From a virus: a stretch of DNA of 22,168 bases. This document shows, piece by piece, positions 16,726 to 22,168 of this stretch. Position 1 is the first letter of the stretch. Each line of letters begins with the position of its first letter. Location: positions 1-22,168 of the IMG/VR virus record IMGVR_UViG_3300034198_015797. One strand, 5' to 3'. A model generated the notes under the pieces. The model was given only the letters and a program-made list of their open reading frames with translations. It was not told the DNA's origin and ran no database searches. The position numbers and the translations under genes were made by a program.

Positions 16726-17949
16726 TTATTTATCGTTAGATTTTAAATATACCGTATTAGATTTTATTTTTTCTACATCTTTTATAATATTATTTATATT
16801 ATTACTTAATGTAGTTCCAGCGGTATTTACAGAAACTAAAGGGGTACCTTGAGGAGTAGAAACAACAGATGATAATGTATTTCCTAATGATGTTAATGCT
16901 TTTAATATATCATTTAATACATTTTCAAGTTGTACACCTAAAACAGCATTCTCAACAGGATATTGAGTATTATTATCTTTTTGTCCTAATATTATTTTAG
17001 GACTCTTTATTAATACAGCAGTATTAGCATTAAAAGAAATATTATTATTAGAATATATCTCAGTATCTTTATGAGAATATAATAAAATGTTTTCCTTTTT
17101 AGTATTAAATACTAACCTATCAGAATTTAAAATAATTTGTGAACCATCAGAATATTTCTTAGGTAATATAGTTTTAGTAATAGGATTTGAAGTATTTACA
17201 GTTGTGTTTAAAGGAATAATTTGAGATGAGGTCAAAACAATAGATGAATTATCCGTATTTATATCTTCAGTATAAAATTGTGAATTTCCTTTATTATAAC
17301 CATTAGTTAATAATATTATGGAATCATTTGATTTTTTACTAGTATTCCAGTAATTTTTATTTGTTGGTGAACTATTACTAAATCTTAAACCAGAGTTATA
17401 TCTCCCTTCGATTAAATGATCTCCTTCAAAAACTTTAAGAGAAGGTATATCTTTTCTTTGTTCAAATGTTTTACCTAAAACTATAGTTTGGTTTGTAAAT
17501 AAAGGATTAGTTTGAGAATTATTCCATATGTTTACAGGACCTAAATAATATACAAAATTCTGATCATCAGCAGTAACAGATCTAGGATTGGGGAAGGTTA
17601 ATAAATAAACTAATTCACCTAATAAAGGAAATAATTTATTATTAGGGAAAAAGGGTCTGGCTGGGGATACGGATACTCCGTTTATTTTATCCTCATCAAT
17701 GTTTGTTTCTTTATTACCTATATTAGATACAGCTTTATCACCATCGGCTGAGTATATAGTATAAAATATTGTGCCTATACCATATTCTTTGCTGTATTTA
17801 TTGTATAGGTCTTTAGTAGGAGTATTTTCGTCTAGTATAATACCCATTACCCTACCTACAACTGGTTTTACATAATCACTTATGTTAAAGTTGGGGGATT
17901 TATTATTTCTACTTTGTCGGGCTTTAGGGGTAATTACGTTACTAGCCAT
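16726..17949 (-). CDS. Central spike/baseplate hub protein, T4 gp5 / gpV / VgrG-like
   Basis: A 407-residue protein. The first 170 residues look like the OB-fold of gp5/gpV/VgrG proteins: VKPVVGRVMGIILDEN, GTIFYTIY and LGELVYLLTFPNP. The region at about 250-320 has the alternating short strands of a spike beta-helix (LYSHKDTEIYSNNNISFNAN, then VLIKSPKIILGQ). The C-terminus (about 335-407) is a helical Val/Ile/Asn-rich tail that may contact the 450-residue protein. No lysozyme domain lies between the OB-fold and helix, unlike T4 gp5; the GH19 enzyme in the same operon may provide that activity. The gene begins at the stop of the preceding gene (TAATG). Fairly confident by architecture. Confidence 0.7.
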   Translation of the reverse strand: MASNVITPKARQSRNNKSPNFNISDYVKPVVGRVMGIILDENTPTKDLYNKYSKEYGIGTIFYTIYSADGDKAVSNIGNKETNIDEDKINGVSVSPARPFFPNNKLFPLLGELVYLLTFPNPRSVTADDQNFVYYLGPVNIWNNSQTNPLFTNQTIVLGKTFEQRKDIPSLKVFEGDHLIEGRYNSGLRFSNSSPTNKNYWNTSKKSNDSIILLTNGYNKGNSQFYTEDINTDNSSIVLTSSQIIPLNTTVNTSNPITKTILPKKYSDGSQIILNSDRLVFNTKKENILLYSHKDTEIYSNNNISFNANTAVLIKSPKIILGQKDNNTQYPVENAVLGVQLENVLNDILKALTSLGNTLSSVVSTPQGTPLVSVNTAGTTLSNNINNIIKDVEKIKSNTVYLKSNDK

Positions 17950-18335
17950 TATCCTTCAATTTGACCTTTTATAGTGTTACCTTGTTCTAGTAATTTTGTA
18001 GTAGATTCTTGAGTAGCCTTATGTTCTTCAACTAATGCTTGTAATTCTTCAGGATCTATCAATGAATCGGGCGAAGAACCATTAGACGATACAGCACGTT
18101 GTGCTATACCAGCCATTTTTACTAACTGATCATTATTTTTAACATTTACATCGATTAAATCCTTTACTACAGGCATAACCATAACTGCTTCACCAGCCGA
18201 AGTTACGAGTGGTTTCAATACAGTTACTAGATTTTCAATCTGTTTATCTATTTTTTTGTTGTTTTTATGTATTTGTTGGAATACATCGGCTAGACTAGTG
18301 TCTCCAAATAACTTAACGTCATTAAAATTAGTCAT
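17949..18335 (-). CDS. Small helical protein, putative hub/assembly factor
   Basis: A 128-residue, mostly helical, acidic protein. Residues 15-50 (DVFQQIHKNNKKIDKQIENL) and 100-125 (EELQALVEEHKATQESTTKL) are coiled-coil-like, with a hydrophobic helix between them (EAVMVMPVVKDLIDV). No domain is recognised. It is translationally joined to the spike gene by a TAATG overlap and is the first gene of the baseplate run, suggesting an assembly or chaperone role for the hub. A candidate promoter motif lies 12 bases upstream. Confidence 0.5.
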   Translation of the reverse strand: MTNFNDVKLFGDTSLADVFQQIHKNNKKIDKQIENLVTVLKPLVTSAGEAVMVMPVVKDLIDVNVKNNDQLVKMAGIAQRAVSSNGSSPDSLIDPEELQALVEEHKATQESTTKLLEQGNTIKGQIEG

Positions 18336-18347
18336 AATATCGTTTAA

Positions 18348-18357
18348 TAATAAATAT
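18348..18357 (-). promoter_or_regulatory. Candidate late promoter motif (copy 5)
   Basis: The minus strand reads ATATTTATTA, 12 bases before the ATG at 18335 in a 29-base gap. It would start the long baseplate-endolysin transcript (18335 to 10689). Confidence 0.4.
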
Positions 18358-18364
18358 GGGTTAA

Positions 18365-19147
18365 TTAAATTTTTATAATTCCATGCTCGTAGTACTCATT
18401 ATATAACTTAACATATAATGTTTTCAATTTTTTAGTAATTTTAGTAATTTGAGGTGTGGAAGTATCCGTGATCTCACGAATATAGATGTAAAGTGCTTTT
18501 TTATTGAATATATCTAATGATTCTCGTTTACGAAACAATTCAACAATAGCATCAGCTGTTTTAGCATCCTGTGATTTAGGGAATAATGTGTAAAGGTGGG
18601 TATCAATATATTTTACATATTGATCTATAAAATTATTAGGATCTATATCTTCTCCTTTATCATGTAATGATTTATATTTGGTATTCTCATCTTCATCAAG
18701 TTCCTCAATATCTACTTTTTCTTGTAGTTTCTTATAATTGTTATTATTATAAACAATTAAATAGCGTTTGGCTATAGTACCGAAATAAGAGAATGCTTTA
18801 CCTTTATCCTGGTTATATAGGTGTAATTTTTCTAGTAGAAATGAAATAACTTCATGTTTTAGTTCCTCGATAGTATCCATATCTGTATAGTAGAATTTGA
18901 AAGTATGGATAATATTTTCTGAGAGTTTATAGAAAGCGTATGCTATACGTTCATTGTATATCTTATTTCTCTCAGTCTCATCTTTAGTGGTTAAATACTC
19001 AATAATAGCATCTTCGGTTTCTTGAGTAAAATATACGCGAGGTTCTTTTGGTTTACGTTTACGTACTTGTCCTTTTTTGGTTAAGCTAACTTTGCCTAAT
19101 TCATCATCTAGAAATTTATCTAGATCTTCTTCATAGTAATATTTCAT
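18365..19147 (-). CDS. Phage late sigma factor, T4 gp55-like
   Basis: A 260-residue protein resembling the sigma-70 family factors of T4-like phages, which bring host RNA polymerase to late promoters. Residues 1-40 are a basic leader (KKGQVRKRKPKEP). Residues 40-135 follow sigma region 2: FTQETEDAIIEYLTT, NERIAYAFYKLSENIIH, ELKHEVISFLLEKL, then FSYFGTIAKRYLI, where the aromatics would contact the -10 element. Residues 215-250 (YIREITDTSTPQITKITKKL) look like a helix-turn-helix. It is longer than T4 gp55 (185 residues). It is preceded by three small genes and followed by the baseplate block, as expected for a regulator of late genes. Its own 56-base upstream gap lacks the recurring motif. Confidence 0.75.
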   Translation of the reverse strand: MKYYYEEDLDKFLDDELGKVSLTKKGQVRKRKPKEPRVYFTQETEDAIIEYLTTKDETERNKIYNERIAYAFYKLSENIIHTFKFYYTDMDTIEELKHEVISFLLEKLHLYNQDKGKAFSYFGTIAKRYLIVYNNNNYKKLQEKVDIEELDEDENTKYKSLHDKGEDIDPNNFIDQYVKYIDTHLYTLFPKSQDAKTADAIVELFRKRESLDIFNKKALYIYIREITDTSTPQITKITKKLKTLYVKLYNEYYEHGIIKI

Positions 19148-19203
19148 TGATATTTAGATTTAAAATAATACCAATATACGAACAAGATAACAGGAATCCA
19201 AAT

Positions 19204-19476
19204 CTATTTAACGATAAATTCATCCAATGATTCTTGGATACCTTTAATTTGTTGGAAGAACCATCCTATCTCATCATCAGATGAGAATGTACCTTTAACA
19301 TCTATTTCTTCTAAACGTTGTTTCGAAGCAGATATGGTACTAGATAAGATAGAGATATATTGTTGGTTCTCAATAAGAGCCTTTTCTAGTTTTCTATTTT
19401 TTCTAATTAATAGATACCCAAGAACTATAATTAGTTCAGCGGCATGTATAGCTAATATTATTAAAAAGGTACTCAT
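19204..19476 (-). CDS. Small single-pass membrane protein next to the sigma factor
   Basis: A 90-residue protein. I chose the ATG at 19476 because an upstream in-frame ATG (19545) would overlap the previous gene by 68 bases; from 19476 the gap is 1 base. Residues 2-24 (FLIILAIHAAELIIVLGYLL) form one transmembrane helix, followed by basic IRKNRK, so the C-terminus is probably cytoplasmic. A helical region and then GTFSSDDEIGWFFQQIKG follow; the DDE-G-x-F pattern is one I recognise from small phage proteins beside late sigma genes. No function is known. A holin-like role is possible but the single membrane span and acidic conserved tail do not point to it specifically. Confidence 0.6.
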   Translation of the reverse strand: MSTFLIILAIHAAELIIVLGYLLIRKNRKLEKALIENQQYISILSSTISASKQRLEEIDVKGTFSSDDEIGWFFQQIKGIQESLDEFIVK

Positions 19477-19477
19477 A

Positions 19478-19678
19478 TTAAAGATTTTTAAGAATGTTTT
19501 TGACATTCTCCGAACTAGATGTATCATCAAATGCTTTAAAAGCACGTTTCTTCATCTTAGTTTGGGAGAATGCCTTAATGTTTATTGGTAATTTATCATC
19601 AGGAACATTTATTAATGGTTTATCATCATGTTCCTCTTCAGAATTATGGTCTATTGAATTGTTGGGCGAATTCATCAC
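19478..19678 (-). CDS. Short acidic/basic protein in the sigma-factor cluster
   Basis: A 66-residue protein starting MMNSPNNS (the start may be 19678 or 19675). The first 30 residues are very acidic (HNSEEEHDD) and likely disordered. A basic middle (KMKKRAFKAF) follows, then a C-terminal helix ending VKNILKNL. It overlaps the end of the preceding gene by 35 bases and is followed 1 base later by the membrane protein, so it is part of one unit leading to the sigma gene. A coactivator like T4 gp33 is conceivable from size, charge and place, but no sequence signature supports that. Confidence 0.45.
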   Translation of the reverse strand: MMNSPNNSIDHNSEEEHDDKPLINVPDDKLPINIKAFSQTKMKKRAFKAFDDTSSSENVKNILKNL

Positions 19679-19844
19679 TTTCCACGTTAATCAAGTCTTT
19701 TAGATTTTCAACTTGCGCTTTAGTCATTTCTAATGATTCCATAACCTTATCTTGACTCATTCCTCTATTTACTTCAAGTTGTATTCTTTGTAGAGATGCC
19801 TCTATTTGAGTTATCCTATTTAATGCATTGTCTTTGTATCTCAT
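19644..19844 (-). CDS. Short coiled-coil protein, first gene of the sigma-factor cluster
   Basis: A 66-residue helical protein. ALNRITQIEASLQRIQLEVN (7-26) and MESLEMTKAQVENLKDLIN (35-53) read as two amphipathic helices separated by a turn at NRGMSQD, so a helical hairpin or coiled coil is likely. I recognise the general layout from many marine myophages but know no function. Its 153-base upstream gap is one of the largest in the window and contains a 16-base palindrome with a candidate promoter motif, so it likely heads the operon that includes the sigma factor. Confidence 0.55.
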   Translation of the reverse strand: MRYKDNALNRITQIEASLQRIQLEVNRGMSQDKVMESLEMTKAQVENLKDLINVESDEFAQQFNRP

Positions 19845-19853
19845 ATGTGTATG

Positions 19854-19871
19854 TATTTATATATAAATATA
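19854..19871 (-). promoter_or_regulatory. Candidate late promoter motif (copy 6) within a 16-base palindrome
   Basis: Bases 19854-19869 form the perfect palindrome TATTTATATATAAATA. On the minus strand TATATTTATA (19862-19871) lies 17 bases before the ATG at 19844, and the T4-type TATAAATA (19854-19861) lies 9 bases before it. Either could act as a -10 box for the sigma-factor operon, which would give positive feedback on late transcription. The rest of the gap (19872-19997) is AT-rich with no other clear element. Confidence 0.4.
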
Positions 19872-19997
19872 CGCTTCTTTTCATTCCTCATTCTTCTTCA
19901 TTTTTTCTTTCTACATATATCATATATATTCTTTATTATAAGGATAAGTTACGGAATTTTTCTTGGGTTTCCAAACTTTTTTAATAGAGATTATCTA

Positions 19998-20729
19998 CTA
20001 ATACATATCATCCATCAATCTATCATGTACCCATTCATGATACTCATTTAATTCATCTAACTCCTCTTCAGTTAATGGCTCACCATTATCTGCCCATTCG
20101 GCATAACTAACATAAGCATCCGAATAATCAGGCGCATCTCTGTGATCTACATCGTCAAAATCAAGATTAACAACACCTCTATCTAAATCAAAAGGTTTTT
20201 TAGGTTCATTTATTTTTATTTCATTTAAATCATATATATCATCATCATCTTCTTCTGGATTATATAATTCTATTGTTCTGTCGTCAATCTCTATATCGTA
20301 ACGGGCTTCAGGGTCATTCTCATCATCGTATGTTACTATATAAAAATTGGCTTTATAAGTATTACCAAACTTGTCTCTACCATATATAATATGTTTCTGA
20401 TCCTGATCATCATACCAGTCCCATGCTTTACCCTCATCCCATTTTATATCTTTCATTTCAAGAGGACGAGGAGAAGGTCTATTTACTCTTATCTCAGATA
20501 TTACTCGACGTATTTCTTTTCTAATAACTTCTCTTAGGATATCTATTTTAGGAGATTGTCTTAATATTTTTTTAATAATAGCTATATCTTCAGGATTATC
20601 TATAGTAGCGGTAAAATATCCTTCTAATTTATTGTTTTTGATATTTGAAGTATCAACTTCAACACCATATTTTTTAGCGCGATTTAGAAAGGCGGCTTTA
20701 TCTTCTAATTTTATTTTGAAAGTGCTCAT
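19998..20729 (-). CDS. Acidic protein of unknown function
   Basis: A 243-residue protein. The N-terminus (1-65) is an alpha/beta-like domain: FKIKLEDKAAFLNRAKKYGV and IDNPEDIAIIKKIL. A strongly basic helix follows, REVIRKEIRRVISEIRVNRP (about 65-85). The rest is acidic: DDEDDDD-like runs around 160-170 (EEDDDDIYDLNE) and a Tyr/Trp/Glu-rich C-terminus (LTEEELDELNEYHEWV). I do not recognise the family. The split between a basic middle and an acidic tail suits a DNA mimic, scaffold or chaperone. It is the first minus-strand gene after the divergence point, with a candidate promoter motif 2 bases upstream of its ATG. Confidence 0.6.
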   Translation of the reverse strand: MSTFKIKLEDKAAFLNRAKKYGVEVDTSNIKNNKLEGYFTATIDNPEDIAIIKKILRQSPKIDILREVIRKEIRRVISEIRVNRPSPRPLEMKDIKWDEGKAWDWYDDQDQKHIIYGRDKFGNTYKANFYIVTYDDENDPEARYDIEIDDRTIELYNPEEDDDDIYDLNEIKINEPKKPFDLDRGVVNLDFDDVDHRDAPDYSDAYVSYAEWADNGEPLTEEELDELNEYHEWVHDRLMDDMY

Positions 20730-20731
20730 GA

Positions 20732-20743
20732 CAATAAATATTT
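20732..20743 (-). promoter_or_regulatory. Candidate late promoter motif (copy 7)
   Basis: The minus strand reads AAATATTTATTG, only 2 bases before the ATG at 20729. As with the copy at 15360, a simple -10 role would place the start of transcription at the start codon, so a leaderless message or another role must be considered. Confidence 0.3.
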
Positions 20744-20812
20744 GATTCTACTAAAATATGTATCACTCCCTCTACCCATATTTCTATACGTATATACAAA
20801 TATACTATTTTC

Positions 20813-20844
20813 TTTGGAATTGTCAAAAAATCTTATTATTTTTA
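20813..20844 (+). promoter_or_regulatory. Candidate Bacteroidota-type promoter for the plus-strand genes
   Basis: TTTG at 20813-20816, a 20-base spacer, and TATTTTTA at 20837-20844 match the Bacteroidota vegetative promoter form (TTTG at -33, TAnnTTTG at -7) except for the last base. A start near 20850 would place the 23-codon ORF at 20859 first on the message. It is the only host-like promoter I could make out, and it suits early genes diverging from the late block. Confidence 0.4.
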
Positions 20845-20858
20845 TAAAAATAAATAAT

Positions 20859-20930
20859 ATGATAGCAGTAGTAATACTCATAGTGCTATATTTAATAGCT
20901 TTAAATAAAAGAGAAGGTAACAATGTTTAA
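20859..20930 (+). CDS. Tiny single-pass membrane peptide
   Basis: A 23-residue ORF: a hydrophobic segment IAVVILIVLYLIAL from residue 2 followed by a basic-polar tail NKREGNN. It fits one short transmembrane helix with a cytoplasmic C-terminus. An in-frame ATG at 20742 would give 62 residues, but the proposed promoter lies inside that extension, so I prefer 20859. Its stop overlaps the start of the next gene by 8 bases (ATGTTTAA), which suggests coupled translation. Tiny phage membrane peptides often modify host membrane enzymes or help lysis or exclusion; nothing here shows which. It may simply be a leader peptide. Confidence 0.4.
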   Translation: MIAVVILIVLYLIALNKREGNNV

Positions 20931-21213
20931 TTATCTAGATAATAATCTCATTAATGAGTATATAAGTTATATGGTAGATGCTGTATGTCAAATAGAAAAA
21001 CCCATGTTGGTAGTTAATGGAGATATAAAAGACGCCCAAATAAGATTATTACTAAATAACGGATGTAAGGGATTGGGTGCGTTAAATGGGAAAGATTATA
21101 AATATTTAGATATTGAATTTAGATATCCATGGCAATATGATAGGATATTATCTCCCGAAGAATGGATTAAAGTAAAGAATATACCCAACTATTATAGAAC
21201 TCATAAGATATGA
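20923..21213 (+). CDS. Small protein of unknown function
   Basis: A 96-residue soluble protein, with an N-terminal helix (LDNNLINEYISYMVDAV), then a strand KPMLVVNG and a Gly/Leu-rich segment LLLNNGCKGLGALNG, ending in an aromatic-rich region (FRYPWQYDRILSPEEWIKV). No family is recognised. It is the second gene of the plus-strand run; its stop overlaps the next start as ATGA. AGAAGG lies 7 bases before its ATG, the only Shine-Dalgarno-like sequence noticed, although this lies within the preceding ORF. Confidence 0.55.
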   Translation: MFNYLDNNLINEYISYMVDAVCQIEKPMLVVNGDIKDAQIRLLLNNGCKGLGALNGKDYKYLDIEFRYPWQYDRILSPEEWIKVKNIPNYYRTHKI

Positions 21214-21341
21214 AGAAGTACATAACACCCCAAAACATAATACGTATATCAACAGTAGCTATGTTGGTGTGGTATATGAATTGTGATGATTTCAAACACC
21301 TAAAACAAGTTGTTGATGGTGTTAAAAGTTTATTTCAATAA
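21210..21341 (+). CDS. Very small protein, 43 residues
   Basis: A 43-residue ORF starting MKKYITPQNIIRISTVAMLV. The first half is moderately hydrophobic and could lie in or along a membrane; the second half (CDDFKHLKQVVDGVKSLF) is an amphipathic helix. It is tied to its neighbours by ATGA at its start and TAATG at its end, with no gap at all between the three genes, which is the main evidence that it is translated. No function is recognised. Confidence 0.55.
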   Translation: MKKYITPQNIIRISTVAMLVWYMNCDDFKHLKQVVDGVKSLFQ

Positions 21342-21859
21342 TGCGTTACGTTACACCAAATGAATCACAATTTTATATTGTGTTATCTCAAGGAGAAATG
21401 AATAAAGCCGATGCTTTCACACGTATACCATCACGTGATAGCAAATATCCAGCAAGTGAGGGTTGGGAAGATGTAGTATATTTAGCCAATTCAATATTAG
21501 ATGATAATGGTTCCGTACGACCAATTGAGTATGTGTATGTTTTAGCAAATATGTCTGTACCTAATACGGTAAAGATAGGTATGACAACCAAAACACCTGT
21601 TGAACGAGCTAAAGAGATAAGTGCTGCTACTGGTGTAGCAACACCATGGCAAGTGGTATTTGAATTTAAATGTTATAATTCATATTTATTAGAACAAGAA
21701 ATACATGAATATCTTAAAAATAGTCGTATAAATGATAAACGTGAAATGTTTAACATTGATACTATAACTGCCCAAACAGTAATAAAAGAGTTGGGTTATA
21801 GATACTCAACAGCATATTGGGCCAATAAATTGGAACAATATAGTAAAGAAAATAAATAA
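21341..21859 (+). CDS. T5orf172/MUG113-type GIY-YIG nuclease-like protein
   Basis: A 172-residue protein. Residues 63-145 match the T5orf172/MUG113 variant of the GIY-YIG fold: EYVYVLANMSVPNTVKIGMT (63-82), Arg89 in ERAKEISAATG, then TPWQVVFEF, LEQEIHEYL (Glu118, Glu120, His122) and REMFNI (134-139). In this group the GIY motif is replaced by YVYVL and VKIG. They are common in phages and in domains attached to KilA-N or Bro proteins; DNA cutting is predicted but rarely shown. The N-terminal 60 residues are an extra segment I cannot place. It begins at the stop of the 43-residue gene (TAATG). Confidence 0.75.
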   Translation: MRYVTPNESQFYIVLSQGEMNKADAFTRIPSRDSKYPASEGWEDVVYLANSILDDNGSVRPIEYVYVLANMSVPNTVKIGMTTKTPVERAKEISAATGVATPWQVVFEFKCYNSYLLEQEIHEYLKNSRINDKREMFNIDTITAQTVIKELGYRYSTAYWANKLEQYSKENK

Positions 21860-21862
21860 GTT

Positions 21863-22060
21863 ATGTTAAAACCAAAACAAGAAAAAGCACCCGAATTTTT
21901 AGTAATGGATAAATTTGGCAATTTCTTTGCCGGATTTAAAGGTGGTGAATTACATTGGTCACACAATATTAGTGATGCTCGTGAATTAACCGAACCTAAT
22001 CATTACGTATCGATTTGCAGGTGGGAGAATTGGCGTGAACCAAAAGCTGAGTATTTATAA
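21863..22060 (+). CDS. Small protein of unknown function
   Basis: A 65-residue soluble protein. It has FLVMDKFGNFFAGFKGGELH at 12-31, a pattern of two short strands and a turn, then WSHNISDARELTEPNHYVSI and a Trp-rich end (CRWENWREP). This suggests a compact beta-rich fold. No family is recognised. It follows the nuclease gene by 3 bases and its stop overlaps the next start (TAATG), so it is part of the same transcript. Confidence 0.5.
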   Translation: MLKPKQEKAPEFLVMDKFGNFFAGFKGGELHWSHNISDARELTEPNHYVSICRWENWREPKAEYL

Positions 22061-22168
22061 TGCTAGTAGGTCCTAAAATATGGTTGGGGCGACAAAATAG
22101 AATACATGGGATATCATATGATGAGTGGTATGATTTGTTATTTAGAATGAGAAGAAGGATGAGAAAAA
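22060..22168 (+). CDS. Start of an unidentified gene (partial)
   Basis: The first 36 codons only, running off the right edge. The visible part starts MLVGPKIWLG and becomes very basic (FRMRRRMRK), which could bind nucleic acid. It starts at the stop of the previous gene (TAATG). Function cannot be assigned. Confidence 0.45.
   Translation, partial: MLVGPKIWLGRQNRIHGISYDEWYDLLFRMRRRMRK

Noticed and set aside
19963-19974. Small TTGG/CCAA hairpin followed by a T run, like a plus-strand terminator
   Set aside because: The stem is only 4 bp and no plus-strand gene lies upstream of it.
19796-20051. Two short plus-strand frames in the 153-base gap upstream of the sigma cluster
   Set aside because: They run into minus-strand coding sequence, are rich in Phe/Ile/Ser as AT-rich non-coding DNA would be, and have no promoter or overlap support.
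20742-20858. N-terminal extension of the 23-residue membrane peptide to 62 residues
   Set aside because: It would cover the proposed promoter at 20813-20844 and the extension has no conserved-looking feature; the internal ATG at 20859 is simpler.
1-22168. tRNA, rRNA, integrase, attachment sites and transposons
   Set aside because: I saw no tRNA cloverleaf, conserved rRNA, integrase motifs, transposase genes or flanking direct repeats. The few gaps are too short for most of these; a covariance-model scan would be needed to exclude a small RNA.

Overview
The window is a piece of a large, AT-rich (about 30% GC by eye) tailed-phage genome of the contractile-tail (myovirus, distantly T4-like) type. 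The supporting signs are a gp25-like wedge protein, a gp6/baseplate-J wedge protein, a gp7/P2-gpI-like giant baseplate protein, a gp5/gpV-like central spike, a GH19 endolysin and a gp55-like phage sigma factor, all packed on one strand with gaps of a few bases or with start/stop overlaps. Almost no start codon has a Shine-Dalgarno sequence. The one host-type promoter I can propose has the TTTG / TAnnTTT form of Bacteroidota. A phage of a Bacteroidota (flavobacteria-like) host is therefore my best inference, not a demonstrated fact.

Layout. Nearly everything from base 1 to 20729 is read on the minus strand, so transcription runs right to left. In that order: an acidic unknown protein (19998-20729); a small regulatory cluster of two 66-residue proteins, a 90-residue membrane protein and the gp55-like sigma factor (18365-19844); a tail hub/baseplate block with a small coiled-coil protein, the spike, a coiled-coil protein with hydrophobic segments, a short helical protein, gp25 and gp6 (12778-18335); an unusual pair, a 'WCTTY' protein and a 20-residue leucine-rich-repeat protein; and the GH19 endolysin, closed by a hairpin (10643-10667). 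A second structural block follows with a DNRLRE-like protein, a small protein and the 1431-residue gp7/gpI-like protein (4889-10613), then three probable surface/fibre proteins, two of them paralogues (2230-4850). The left end carries DNA-metabolism genes: a GIY-YIG nuclease, a DnaG-type primase (CHC2 plus TOPRIM) and a PD-(D/E)XK nuclease (61-2240). From 20859 to the right edge a set of short genes is read on the plus strand with stop/start overlaps, including a T5orf172/MUG113 GIY-YIG protein. These look like early or accessory genes diverging from the late block.

How the parts may work together. The sigma factor probably directs late transcription of the structural blocks. A short motif (minus-strand ATATTTATW) sits in 7 of the 12 non-coding gaps of 13 bp or more that precede minus-strand genes, and is nearly absent from coding DNA, so it is a good candidate for its promoter or another regulatory site. 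The spike protein has no visible lysozyme domain, whereas the GH19 enzyme is encoded in the same operon and may supply wall hydrolysis for entry, lysis or both. The most interesting part is the WCTTY/LRR pair between baseplate and endolysin genes. These two proteins, and the 116-residue protein nearby, begin with short helical leaders ending in (L/I)-x-E, which resemble T4 capsid-targeting peptides cut by the prohead protease. They could be capsid-packaged proteins injected into the host. This is a hypothesis from motif reading only.
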